Below the pieces are notes generated by a model. It worked only from the letters and a program-made list of their open reading frames with translations, made no database searches and had not been told where the DNA came from. Shown here piece by piece: positions 34,744 through 48,019 of a DNA stretch of 64,000 nt (position 1 is its first letter; every line of letters begins with the position of its first letter). The position numbers and the translations under genes are program-made. The stretch is from Anadara kagoshimensis (Eukaryota; Mollusca; Bivalvia; Arcoida; Arcidae), in NCBI GenBank assembly GCA_021292105.1, contig CM037872.1:14162791-14226790 (forward strand), written 5' to 3'.

Positions 34744-35642
34744 ACCAATCTACAACTGACGTCCAACGACAAGTGGCGGAGTAGACCAATCTACAAGCGA
34801 GGTCCCACGTCAAGTAACGGAGTAGACCAATCTACAACTGAGGTCCCACGTCAAGTAGCGGAGTAGACCAATCTACAAGCGAAGTCGAAGGTCTAGTAGC
34901 GGAGTAGATAAATCTACAACTGAGGTCCCACGTCAAGTATCGAAGTAGATCAATCTACAAGCAAGGTCCCACGTCAAGTATCGGAGTACACCAATCTATA
35001 AGCGAGGTCCCACGTCAAGTATCGGAGTAGACCAATCTACAAGCGAGATCCCACGTCAAGTAGCGAAGTAGACCAATCTACAAGCAAGGTCCAAGGTCAA
35101 GTACAGGAGTAAACCAATCTACAACTGAGGTCCCACGTCAAGTAGCGAAGTAGATCAATCTACAACTGAGGTCCCACGTCAAGTATCGGAGTAGACCAAT
35201 CTACAAGCGAGGTTCCACGTCAAGTAGCGGAGTAGACTAATCTACAGCAAGGTCGAAGGTCAAGTTCCGGAGTAGACCAATCTACAAGCGAGGTCCCACG
35301 TTAAGTAACGAAGTAGACCAATCTACAAGCGAGGTCCCACGTCAAGTAGCGGAGTAGAACATTCTACAAGCGAGGTCCCACGTCAAGTATCGGAGTACAC
35401 CAATCTATAAGCGAGGTTCCACGTCAAGTAGCGGAGTAGAACATTCTACAAGCGAGGTCCCACGTTAAGTAACGAAGTAGATCAATCTACAAGCGAGGTC
35501 CCACGTCAAGTAGCGGATTAGACCAATCTACAAGCGAGATCCCACGTCAAGTAGCGGAGTAGACCAATCTACAAGCGAGGTCCCACGTCAAGTAGCGGAG
35601 TAAACCAATCTACAAACGAGGTCCCACGTCAAGTAGCGGAGT
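34744..35642 (+). repeat. 41-bp tandem array, about 22 units
   Basis: The unit is ACCAATCTACAAGCGAGGTC, CCACGTCAAGTAGCGGAGTA, G. Units vary (ACAACTGAGG or ACAAGCGAGG; TAGCGG, TATCGG or TAACGA), and two-unit blocks with CACCAATCTATAAGC recur at 34.99 and 35.40 kb, indicating duplication of multi-unit blocks. The length divides to 21.9 units. The sequence is unrelated to the 41-bp array at 29.4 kb. Confidence 0.95.
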
Positions 35643-35649
35643 CTCACAA

Positions 35650-36320
35650 ACCTAAGGTATATTATTTGAAAATAATGAGTTAAAATTAATTCATTTAACT
35701 ACATTGTATATATACATGTAATAGAATTCAAAACAAAATATCGTAACAAAAGATCAGAACATTTTGACACCTGTGTCTGCTGTTGGCGACCGGATATCGT
35801 AAAATACATGTCCTTTCTTGAATGCAAACAAACAGGTTGATGTCTAATTTGCATAATTACCTGTGCATCACGAGACAAATTGAATATTTGGCTTAATAAT
35901 TTGAATAAACATAGTTGTGATTAGGACTTACAACTTACCGGAAGTATCTCTCATTTAAATATCTAATGATGAATCATAATAATATGCGTTGTTTTGATAC
36001 CTGTGGGTATAGACGCCATCTTGATTTTTCAGATGCCAATGGAAATTTATTCAAATGATATTTTTATCTTTTAATAATCAGTGTTTAGATACAATTGACT
36101 ATGGCCAATGTCTCAAAATGAAATAAACCATACGACTGTAGTACTCAAGGCAATGGTGTCACTGGCTTGACGCTTTGGTCGAATAGTTCGAATATCTACA
36201 TAATGCATAATAACTCGTATCATCATTTAATGACCTTTCATCATCAGTACCATTAGCAAAAAAAAAACTAAAAAAAGACTGAGAAAATTCATGACACACG
36301 TTTATAATATTTATAATTGA
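35650..36320. other. AT-rich stretch with no recognised feature
   Basis: Nothing supported between the 41-bp array and the next family X fragment. Confidence 0.4.
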
Positions 36321-36324
36321 AAAC

Positions 36325-36400
36325 TTGACAACGGCCTCACGTCCCGGGTGGAAGTTCACGTATTGTTTTTGTGATTTCGACATGGACGAGTAATTTTTGT
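36325..36400 (-). mobile_element. Family X remnant, minus strand
   Basis: GGCCTCACGTCCCGGGTGG, AAGTTCACGTATTG and TGATTTCGACATGGACG match the family X 5' blocks in reverse. Short and eroded. Confidence 0.45.
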
Positions 36401-36469
36401 TTTTTATTATTTCCCTTGCCAAGTGTGAACCAACACTTGGAGCGTGTGGTGACTGGTCTTTCAAAAAAC

Positions 36470-38235
36470 ATTAACATTTAGCTGTAAGTAAAAAGTGGTT
36501 AAAACTGGGTCTAACTATGCAAGTGTCAAACAGTAGAAATATAGCCACATTTGAATGCATTCTTTAAATTCCCCGTTGTATTATGTCCTGTTGCGTGTTG
36601 CACATGCCACTTTTTTATATGCATTATTTAGATAAAAAATTTCAAAACATGACAGTTCTATTTACTGTTTATTGATATTTTAAATGAAATGTGCTTTATA
36701 CACCTGTTAAACGGACGTGACTTTAATTATCTTCAATAGAAAACTCTATACCAAACAATATTTGGCATAACTTAAATAGTAAAAAGTAAAAACAATCTAA
36801 ATAAATAACAAAATAAAACTGTATACAGGAAAGACAATAAACATCTGGAAATATGCATAAAAATTCATTTAATATACTTAGTATTCAATTATCATATATT
36901 TTGTAGAAAATACGTATAGTTGTACCTGCCTGCTTTGATACAGCTAAAGAGACGTCATCCATATCACTGACTGTATTTGCCCAGTCGGAAAAGCCGTATC
37001 ACCGGTCTGATATCGATACCAGACCAGCTATTTGGAAAAATAAATCTTTCACTATACAAAGTATATCATTTAGAAAAACCGTTGACGGTATCAGGTTCGT
37101 CTGATGAAGAATATTTGGAGTAATGTCTGTTTCGTCTAATTGGTGTCAAGTTGAATTTTTTGTCATATTTAGGACAAAGGTCTGTAATGCATTATTGTTT
37201 CTAAATGGTGAAATTATAAGTATATGATAAACAAAATAAAGCATTAGGGGAAATCCATATTGTATACCATATCAGACCTCGACCAATACCAGACCTCGTG
37301 CTAAAGCCTGATATCAGTGGTCTCGGTAAGATGGATATTCTAATGTAAAAGTTTCAGAAAGGCTCGTAACAACTGAGAGATAAATAAAGTTTAATATACA
37401 TCCAGGAATAACTCTATTTACAAAGACTAGTATTCTTTGTTCCAAGTCATAACCGTGTTATCCCTACATAACCACCCCCTTCTCCATATAGGCTTTTTTA
37501 CCGAAACATGTTAATCTTGACCATTTCCTTTCCCTATAGTGCTTTGTGTGTAAAATATATGATTTATATTATATATTTATTTTCAATATTACTTTTTCAC
37601 AACCGATATTTAGATCACAATGGACTTTTGTGAGTTAATTATTGATAATGAATTGAAATATGAAGCGCGAATGTCAACACATAATTTCCTCGGAGATCTG
37701 TCTATTCGCGCCGGATTGTCTGGATATAAAGTATATCCGTCTTGAAGTGATCATATTTTCACGGCGGTACAGTCTGCAACTATTAACTCATCCTATAAAA
37801 ACACTGAGGAAAAAAGGAAAATATGATACAAATTTAATTGCTGATATTACATACATCTCACAAAGGAATAAATAAAAGCATCTAAACAAATTATTTAGGA
37901 ATTCTAGCAATTTATGGTTATATTCTTTTGTTTTATTTGTAAATTTTGACAACTATATCGGCGCCATATTTACAAAATAAAAGATACAATGATTCATAGA
38001 AGTTAATTATTTATTTTTTGCATTTTGACAGTTTAATGTATTTTCATTTTCTTTTTAGATTTTTTCGCCCATTTGTTATAAAGAATAAATCAAATTTATC
38101 AATTTCATTTAGTTTTTTGTTAAATTTTTTGTGCAATAATTCACAAAATATTTCAAGCTTATTAAAGTTATTAACACAAAATTAGATCATCCTACATCTA
38201 AATACTTTGTATCAGAGATCAGTTTTGAAAACAAT
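36470..38235. other. AT-rich stretch with no recognised feature
   Basis: About 1.8 kb without a supported gene. Near 37.0 and 37.3 kb, GATATCGATACCAGACCAGC and CAATACCAGACCTCGTGC are faintly similar and inverted copies could be present, but I cannot define an element. Confidence 0.4.
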
Positions 38236-38239
38236 AGCC

Positions 38240-41200
38240 AAAGCTACCAAGATCACGGTATACCAAACACACGGAATATAAACTGCTGGTTATAAAGCTA
38301 CTAAGATCACGGTATACCAAACACACGAAATATAAACTGCTGGTAATAAAGCTACCAAGAACATGGCATACCAAACACACGGAATATAAACTGCTGGTTA
38401 TAAAGTTACCAACATCACGGCATACCAAACACACCAAATATAAACTGCTGGTTATAAAGCTACCAAGATAACGGTATACCAAACACAAGAAATATAAACT
38501 GCTGGTTATAAAGCTACCAAGATCACGGTATACCAAACACACCAAATATAAACTGCTGGTTATAAAGCTACCAAGATCACGGTATACCAAACACACGGAA
38601 TATAAACTGCTGGTTATAAAGCTACTAAGATCACGGTATATCAAACACACGAAATATAAACTGCTGGTTATAAAGCTACCAAGATCATGGCATAACAAAC
38701 ACACGAAATACAATGTATAAACTGCTGGTTATAAAGCTACCAAGATAACGGTATACCAAACACACCAAATATAAACTGCTGGTTATAAAGCTACCAAGAT
38801 AACGGTATACCAAACACACGGAATATAAACTGCTGGTTATAAAGCTACTAAGATCACGGTATACCAAACACACCAAATATAAACTGCTGGTTATAAAGCT
38901 ACTAAGATCACGGTATACCAAACACACCAAATATAAACTGCTGGTTATAAAGCTACTAAGATCACGGTATACCAAACACACGAAATATAAACTGCTGGTT
39001 ATAAAGCTACCAAGATCACGGTATACCAAACACACGGAATATAAACTGCTGGTTATAAAGCTACTAAGATCACGGTATACCAAACACACGAAATATAAAC
39101 TCGCATTTTGAGACTGCTAGTTATAAAGCCATACCAAACACACCAAATAAAAACTTCTGGTTATAAAGCTACCAAGATCACAGTATACCAAACACACCAA
39201 ATATAAACTGCTGTTTATAAAGCTACCAAGATAACGGTATACCAAACACACCAAATATAAACTTCTGGTTATAAAGCTACCAAGATCACAGTATACCAAA
39301 CACACGAAATATAAACAGCTGGTTATAAAGCTACCAAGATAACGGTATACCAAACACACCAAATATAAACTGCTGGTTATAAAGCTACCAAGATCACAGT
39401 ATACCAAACACACGAAATATAAACAGCTGGTTATAAAGCTACCAAGATAACGGTATACCAAACACACGAAATATAAACTGCTGGTTATAAAGCTACCAAG
39501 ATAACGGTATACCAAACACACCAAATATAAACTGCTGGTTATAAAGCTACCAAGATAACGGTATACCAAACACACGGAATATAAACTGCTGGTAATAAAG
39601 CTACCAAGAACATGGCATACCAAACACACGGAATATAAACTGCTGGTTATAAAGTTACCAACATCACGGCATACCAAACACACCAAATATAAACTGCTGG
39701 TTATAAAGCTACCAAGATAACGGTATACCAAACACAAGAAATATAAACTGCTGGTTATAAAGCTACCAAGATCACGGTATACCAAACACACCAAATATAA
39801 ACTGCTGGTTATAAAGCTACCAAGATCACGGTATACCAAACACACGGAATATAAACTGCTGGTTATAAAGCTACTAAGATCACGGTATATCAAACACACG
39901 AAATATAAACTGCTGGTTATAAAGCTACCAAGATCATGGCATAACAAACACACGAAATACAATGTATAAACTGCTGGTTATAAAGCTACCAAGATAACGG
40001 TATACCAAACACACCAAATATAAACTGCTGGTTATAAAGCTACCAAGATAACGGTATACCAAACACACGGAATATAAACTGCTGGTTATAAAGCTACTAA
40101 GATCACGGTATACCAAACACACCAAATATAAACTGCTGGTTATAAAGCTACTAAGATCACGGTATACCAAACACACCAAATATAAACTGCTGGTTATAAA
40201 GCTACTAAGATCACGGTATACCAAACACACCAAATATAAACTGCTGGTTATAAAGCTACTAAGATCACGGTATACCAAACACACGAAATATAAACTGCTG
40301 GTTATAAAGCTACCAAGATCACGGTATACCAAACACACGGAATATAAACTGCTGGTTATAAAGCTACTAAGATCACGGTATATCAAACACACGAAATATA
40401 AACTGCTGGTTATAAAGCTACTAAGATCACGGTATACCAAACACACGAAATATAAACTGCTGGTTATACAGCCACCAAGATAACGGTATACCAAACAAAC
40501 CAAATATAACCTGCTGGTTATAAATCTACTAAGATCACGGTATACCAAACACACCAAATATAAACTGCTGGTTATACAGCCACCAAGATAACGGTATACG
40601 AAACACACGAAATATAAACTGCTGGTTATACAGCTACTAAGATCACGGTATACCAAACACACCAAATATAAACTCGCATTTTGAGACTGCTGGTTATAAA
40701 GCCATATCAAACACACGATATATAGACTTCTGGTCATAAAGCTACCAAGATCACGGCATACCAAACACACGAAATATAAACACGCATTTTGAGACTGGAG
40801 ATAATAAAGCTACTAAGATCATGGCATACCAAACACACGAAATATAAACACGCATTTTGAGACTGCTGGTTTTAAAGCCATACCAAACACACGAAATATA
40901 AACTCGCATTTTAAGACTGCTGGTTATAAAGCCATACCAAACACACGAAATATAAACTTCTCGTTATAAAGCTACCAAGATCACGGCATAACAAACACAC
41001 GAAATATAAACTCGCATTTTGAGACTGGAGATTATAAAGTAACCAAGATCACGGTATACCAAACACACGAAATATAAACTCGCATTTTGAGACTGGAGAT
41101 TATAAAGTAACCAAGATCACGGTATACCAAACACACGAAATATAAACACGCATTTTGAGACTGGAGATAATAAAGTAACCAAGATCATGGCATACCAAAC

Positions 41201-44134
41201 ACACGAAATATAAACACGCATTTTGAGATTGCTGATTATAAAGCCATACCAAACACACGAAATATAAACTTCTGGTTATAAAGCTACCATGATCACGGCA
41301 TACCAATCACACGAAATATAAACACGCATTTTGAGACTGGAGATTATAAAGCTACCAAGATCATGGTATACCAAACACACGAAATATAAACTCGCATTTT
41401 GAGACTGCTAGTTATAAAGCCATACCAAACACACCAAATAAAAACTTCTGGTTATAAAGCTACCAAGATCACAGTATACCAAACACACCAAATATAAACT
41501 GCTGTTTATAAAGCTACCAAGATAACGGTATACCAAACACACCAAATATAAACTTCTGGTTATAAAGCTACCAAGATCACAGTATACCAAACACACAAAA
41601 TATAAACAGCTGGTTATAAAGCTACCAAGATAACGGTATACCAAACACACCAAATATAAACTGCTGGTTATAAAGCTACCAAGATAACGGTATACCAAAC
41701 ACACCAAATATAAACTTCTGGTTACAAAGCTACCAAGATCACAGTATACCAAACACACGAAATATAAACAGCTGGTTATAAAGCTACCAAGATAACGGTA
41801 TACCAAACACACGAAATATAAACTGCTGGTTATAAAGCTACCAAGATAACGGTATACCAAACACACCAAATATAAACTGCTGGTTATAAAGCTACCAAGA
41901 TAACGGTATACCAAACACACCAAATATAAACTTCTGGTTATAAAGCTACCAAGATCACAGTATACCAAACACACGAAATATAAACAGCTGGTTATAAAGC
42001 TACCAAGATAACGGTATACCAAACACACGAAATATAAACTGCTGGTTATAAAGCTACCAAGATAACGGTATACCAAACACACCAAATATAAACTGCTGGT
42101 TATAAAGCTACCAAGATAACGGTATACCAAACACACGGAATATAAACTGCTGGTTATAAAGCTACCAAGATAACGGTATACCAAACACACGGAATATAAA
42201 CTGCTGGTTATAAAGCTACCAAGATAACGGTATACCAAACACACGAAATATAAACTGCTGGTTATAAAGCTACCAAGATAACGGTATACCAAACACACCA
42301 AATATAAACTGCTGGTTATAAAGCTACCAAGATCACAGTATACCAAACACACGAAATATAAACTGCTGGTTATAAAGCTACTAAGATCATGGCATACCAA
42401 ACACACCAAATATAAACACGCATTTTGAGACTGGAGATTATAAAGCTACCAAGATCATGGCATACCAAACACACGAAATATAAACTCGCATTTTGAGACT
42501 GCTGGTTATAAAGCCATACCAAACACATAAATATAAACCTCTGGTTATAAAGCTACCAAGATCACGGCATAACAAACACATGAAATATAAAATTCTCGTT
42601 ATAAAGCTACCAAGATCACGGCATACCAATCACACGAAATATAAACACGCATTTTGAGACTGGAGATTATAAAGCTACCAAGATCATGGTATACCAAACA
42701 CACGAAATATAAACTCGCATTTTGAGACTGCTAGTTATAAAGCCATACCAAACACACCAAATATAAACTTCTGGTTATAAAGCTACCAAGATCATGGCAT
42801 ACCAAACACACGAAATATAAACTTCTGGTTATAAAGCTACCAAGATCATGGCATACCAAACACACGAAATATAAACTTCTGGTTATAAAGCTACCAAGAT
42901 CATGGCATACCAAACACACCAAATATAAACTTCTGGTTATAAAGCTACCAAGATCATGGCATACCAAACACACGAAATATAAACTTCTGTTTATAAAGCT
43001 ACCAAGATCACGGTATACCAACCACACGAAATATAAAATTCTCGTTATAAAGCTACCAAGATCACGGCATACCAATCACACGAAATATAAACACGCATTT
43101 TGAGACTGGAGATTATAAAGCTACCAAGATCATGGTATACCAAACACACGAAATATAAACTCGCATTTTGAGACTGCTAGTTATAAAGCCATACCAAACA
43201 CACCAAATATAAACTTCTGGTTATAAAGCTACCAAGATCATGGCATACCAAACACACGAAATATAAACTTCTGGTTATAAAGCTACCAAGATCATGGCAT
43301 ACCAAACACACCAAATATAAACTTCTGGTTATAAAGCTACCAAGATCATGGCATACCAAACACACGAAATATAAACTTCTGGTTATAAAGCTACCAAGAT
43401 CACGGCATACCAAACACACCAAATATAAACTGCTGGTTATAAAGCTACCAATATAACGGTATACCAAACACACCAAATATAAACTTCTGGTTATAAAGCT
43501 ACCAAGATCACAGTATACCAAACACACCAAATATAAACACGCATTTTGAGACTGGAGATTATAAAGCTACCAAGATCATGGCATACCAAACACACCAAAT
43601 ATAAACACGCATTTTGAGACTGGAGATTATAAAGCTACAAGATCACGGCATACCAAACACACCAAATATAAACTGCTGGTTATAAAGCCATACCAAACAC
43701 ACGAAATATAAACTTCTGGTTATAAAGCTACCAAGATCACGGCATACCAAACACACCAAATATAAACTGCTGGTTATAAAGCTACCAATATAACGGTATA
43801 CCAAACACAACAAATATAAACTTCTGGTTATAAAGCTACCAAGATCACAGTATACCAAACACACCAAATATAAACACGCATTTTGAGACTGGAGATTATA
43901 AAGCTACCAAGATCATGGCATACCAAACACACCAAATATAAACACGCATTTTGAGACTGGAGATTATAAAGCTACCAAGATCATGGCATACCAAACACAC
44001 GAAATATAAACTCGCATTTTGAGACTGGAGATTATAAAGCCATACCAAACACACGAAATATAAACTGCTGGTTATAAAGCTACCAAGATCACGGCATACC
44101 AAACACACCAAATATAAACTGCTGGTTATAAAGC
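38240..44134 (-). repeat. 54-bp tandem array, about 105 units, with longer variant units
   Basis: The basic unit on the plus strand is TATAAACTGCTGGTTATAAA, GCTACCAAGATCACGGTATA, CCAAACACACCAAA. Variants change ATCACGG, ATAACGG and ATCATGG, and CACACC, CACACGA and CACACGG. A longer unit, with CGCATTTTGAGACTGGAGAT inserted, dominates 40.7-41.4 kb and recurs to 44.0 kb. Because 54 is 18 codons, the minus strand stays open and spells copies of LVCLVYRDLGSFITSSLY. Large blocks are duplicated (offsets 1249 and 2291 bp). The copy number is approximate because of the mixed units. Confidence 0.95.
41408..42409 (-). other. 333-codon open frame inside the 54-bp array, probably not a gene
   Basis: This is the longest frame in the window. 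It consists wholly of the 18-residue repeat (LVCLVYRYLGSFITSSLY and variants), with no unique N- or C-terminal domain. It ends at ...CLVWLYN where the longer unit breaks the frame. Similar frames of 281 and 278 codons lie at 39117-39962 and 39934-40770. The repeat is hydrophobic with one Arg and often an Asp per unit, so it could look membrane-like to prediction tools. The simplest reading is that a unit length divisible by three lacks stops by chance in one frame. No promoter, intron or flanking coding sequence supports expression. Confidence 0.35.
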
Positions 44135-44135
44135 C

Positions 44136-45699
44136 TTTTGATTGTGACCTTATAAAACACTGCAAACATTTCAATTATGACCTTATAAAACACTGGAAAC
44201 ATTTCTAATGTCACCTTATAAAACACTGCAAACATTTCAAATGTCACCTTATAAAACACTGCAAACATTTCAAATGTCACCTTATAAAACACTGCAAACA
44301 TTTCAAATGTCACCTTATAAAACACTGGAAACATTTCGAATGTCACCTTTTAAAACACTGCAAACATTTCAAATGTCACCTTATAAAACACTGCAAACAT
44401 TTCGAATGTCACCTTATAAAACACTTTCAATTGTGACCTTATAAAACACTGCAAACATTCGAATGTCACCTTATAAAAACACTGGAAACATTTCAATTGT
44501 GACCTTATAAAAACACTGGAAACATTTCGATTGTGACTTTATAAAAGTACTGGAAACATTTCAATTGTGACCCTATAAAAGTACTGGAAACATTTCGATT
44601 GTGACTTTATAAAAGTACTGGAAACATTTCCATGGTGACTTTATAAAAGTACTGGAAACATTTAGATTGTGACCTTATAAAAGCACTTGAATTATCTCAA
44701 TTGTGACCTTATAAAAGTACATTTCGAATGTCACCCTATAAAACACTAGAAACATTAAAACTGTGACTTTATGAAGGCACTGGAAACTTTTGAATTGTGA
44801 CTTACAAAAGTACTGGAAACATTCCCATGGTGACCTTATAAAGGCATTTCGATTGTGATTTTTTAAAAGTACAGGAAACATTCCCATGGTGACCTTATAA
44901 AAGTATTGGAAACATTCCCATGGTGATCTTATAAAAGTACTGGAAACATTCCTATGGTGACCTTATAAAAGTACTTAAAACATTCCCATGGTGACCTTAT
45001 AAAAGTACTGGAAACATTCCCATGGTGACCTTATAAAAGTACTGGAAACATTCCCATGGTGACCTTATAAAAGTACTGGAAACATTCCCATGGCGACCTT
45101 ATAAAAGTACTGGAAACATTCCCATGGCGACCTTATAAAATTATTGGAAAAATTTCCATGGTGACCTTATAAAAGTACTGGAAACATTCCCATGGTGATC
45201 TTATAAAAGTACTGGAAACATTCCCATGGCGACCTTATAAAAGCATTTCGATTGTGACCCTATAAAAGTACTTGAAACATTCCAAAGGTGACCTTATAAA
45301 AGTACTGGAAACATTCCCATGGTGACCTTATAAAGTATTGGAAACATTACCATGGTGACCTTATAAAAGTACTGGAAACATTTCCATGGCGACCTTATAA
45401 AAGTACTGGAAACATTCCCATGGCGACCTTATAAAAGTATTAGAAACATCTCCATGGCGACCTTATAAAAGTACTGGAAACATCCGCATGGCGACCTTAT
45501 AAAAGTACTGGAACCATTCCCATGGCGACATTATAAAAGTACTGGAAACATTCCCATGGTGACCTTATAAAAGTATTGGAAACATTTCCATGGTGATCTT
45601 ACAAAAGTACTGGAAACATTTGAATTGTGACTTTTTAAAGCACTGACAACATTTCGATTGTGAACTTGTAAAAGTACTGGGCAGATTATAAAAGCACTC
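44136..45699 (+). repeat. 33/34-bp tandem array, about 46 units
   Basis: It starts directly at the end of the 54-bp array. Early units (44.15-44.45 kb) are 33 bp (ACCTTATAAAACACTGC, AAACATTTCAAATGTC). Later units are 34 bp (CATGGTGACCTTATAAAAGT, ACTGGAAACATTCC). The 33-bp section leaves an open plus-strand frame of 78 codons made of MSPYKTLQTFQ. The 34-bp section has no long frame. Each unit contains TTATAAA. Divergence grows towards the right end. Confidence 0.93.
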
Positions 45700-46410
45700 G
45701 TTTGGATTATTGAATTATTGTTGGTTCCACAGTTTGGATTTTCCAGGTAGATTAATGATATTACTGTAAAGTCCAAGTCTATGTGTGTTTAATCAGTTTA
45801 CACAGTGTTTATAACAATTAGCTGTTTAATACTACTTCCACAGTACGTAATAAACAATTTTATCAGTACTTGTTTTTGGCATTTTCAGTCTGTGAATTCT
45901 TAACTTTATTAAATGTGATTTAAACAAGAGTGCAATATTCGGTAAAATTGGCTTTTTTATGAGCAGTTATTAAATACAAATTATGTATCGACATATTTTT
46001 ATAATTTGTGTTTTAAGATTTTAAATCCATTGATACCTAACTGGCAGACGACATGTCTACTTTATCCGCAGTCTCTGAAATTACTTTTACCTCCCTCTGA
46101 CAGCTTGTCTACAGCATCCGTAGTCCTCGTTCTTTATTTTAAACACCCCCTGGTTTATTTTAGTGATCTGTTCGCTGTAGATCAAGATCGTGTGGTTGCA
46201 GTATAAAAATTATATTACATTGTACTGGCTCGAATTAATTTGATAATACATCTATGAACGAAATTAAGATTTGGTATTTTATATGAGTTACCAATGGATT
46301 TTCAATTAATCATATGTCTAGTCAGAGATAAATGTCCTGTGTGGAGTGGAGTAATGGCGTTTTACGCCCAGGCCAATATTAAATATTCTTTCATTTATAT
46401 CGAGGTAGTC
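45700..46410. other. AT-rich stretch with no recognised feature
   Basis: No supported gene or repeat. Confidence 0.4.
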
Positions 46411-46414
46411 AGTT

Positions 46415-46550
46415 CTGTGATGGTGAAGGAAATCCGAAGGTGGACGGGAAAATCTCTGATCTTCGACAAACCAACTTACAAACATTCTCACACTAGCATG
46501 TACCCCAAGTGGGACTCGGAACCAAGGCAGTGAGAGTCCATATGTTCCAT
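46415..46550 (-). mobile_element. SINE fragment, minus strand
   Basis: ATGGTGAAGGAAATCCGAAG, CTCTGATCTTCGACAAACC and CAAGTGGGACTCGGAACCA are reverse complements of the SINE central block and B-box region. The tRNA head is partly preserved. Confidence 0.55.
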
Positions 46551-48000
46551 AAGCACGCGTTTCCAACAACTTTGAAGTTGTATAATTGTTTGATATCAAC
46601 TTATCGTGTCCATGTAGGATTTGTAATTTCTGTTACATAGATAGAATGGCAGTTGCAATGAGTGCACTCTTGCACCAATACATACTCTTAGAAGTTATTT
46701 TGGACGCAAAAAAAAAACAAATCAAATGTTTTTGCATCATGAGTTTAGATTGTTAATTCAATTGAAATTCTAACCTAATATCATGTCAGTCACCATAGAG
46801 TCTTCAGTAAGGCTCAGATATTAACATTTAAACTAGTGGTTATTATCTTGGTGTTTTCTATTTGCCTTTTCAGTGTGGGATCAGATTTACTCTATATCAA
46901 ACTTTGTAAAATTGACGTTTTACCAGTTAACGGCGGTGATAATCTAAACATGCAATCGTAACCGTACAACTAACACAAATTACCACTGACACGCAATAAC
47001 ACAATCACGTTTTATACTTATTTGTCTTATTCTGATGCAATCATCCCAAAATTAATAATAATAATAATAATAATGATAATAATAATAATAATAATAATCT
47101 GTCATATTATTTGTTTTTCACTTATTAGCTCATCTTGATTGCTATGTGATGATTTAGCGGTTGATGTCACTGTGCTTTATTAGACTGTAAATGTTTGATA
47201 TCCTTCATTATCAGAAACTGTTTTCTTAGGTTAAAAACGTAATCTAGGACAGTCTATCAATTCTGTCAGAACCACGAGTTAGCTATAGCGACCGATAAAA
47301 TGAAAATCCCAAAAAAATCAGGAGACGAAACTTTTTTCTTGGCATAATTTGTTGTTAAAAAGTCCTGTTTTTTATCAAATTAATTCAGAATCTGTTTATT
47401 CAAATATTGATATTTTCAGCTTTCAAAAAGAGCACCTAATTCGGTGATTTTACAGGGGTGTGTTCCTGGAAGGTGACATTAATGTGCTAGAGACACAACA
47501 TGTATGCTGGAAAATTTAAACACTAAAGTATGCAAGATGATAATACCACATTTTTATGTAAATTTTGTCTTCTGCTACTTGCGAACTTTGACTCTTTCAA
47601 TTTAATTTAAATTAAAAATTTAACCTCAAACAATTCATAAACACATTTCTATGATTAAGATTTGAACTAAATGTCTACGATTTGACATAGCACTGCATAA
47701 ATTTGACACTAATGAATTCTGTTTTGTAAATTAATATTAAACCTTTGTTTAATTAACACGACGTTCATTTTTATGACGGGACGATTGACGCCAAAGATTA
47801 CATCAATGTCTTAATGTAATTAACAGATAATTAATATATAGGGTTTCCAATTTCCAAAGACAATCACTGCCGTGTGGGCGGATTCTGCCGAAAGTTTTCT
47901 ACTAGAGGGACACAGAAAAAAGACGATTATTTATTGCCTTTACTTTCTGCTGTATCATAGCTAAACATTGAAACAACAGATATCTGAAAATGAGGAAATA
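46550..48000. other. AT-rich stretch with an (AAT)n microsatellite
   Basis: No gene recognised. An (AAT)n tract, interrupted once by a G, lies at 47053-47098. Confidence 0.5.
47053..47098 (+). repeat. (AAT)n microsatellite
   Basis: About 15 trinucleotide units with a single AATGAT interruption. Confidence 0.95.
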
Positions 48001-48019
48001 AAGACAAGTAGGAGTAGAA

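Noticed and set aside
41408-42409. A 333-residue membrane protein gene
   Set aside because: Consists only of the 18-codon satellite unit with no unique part; sibling frames in the same array begin and end at random variant units.
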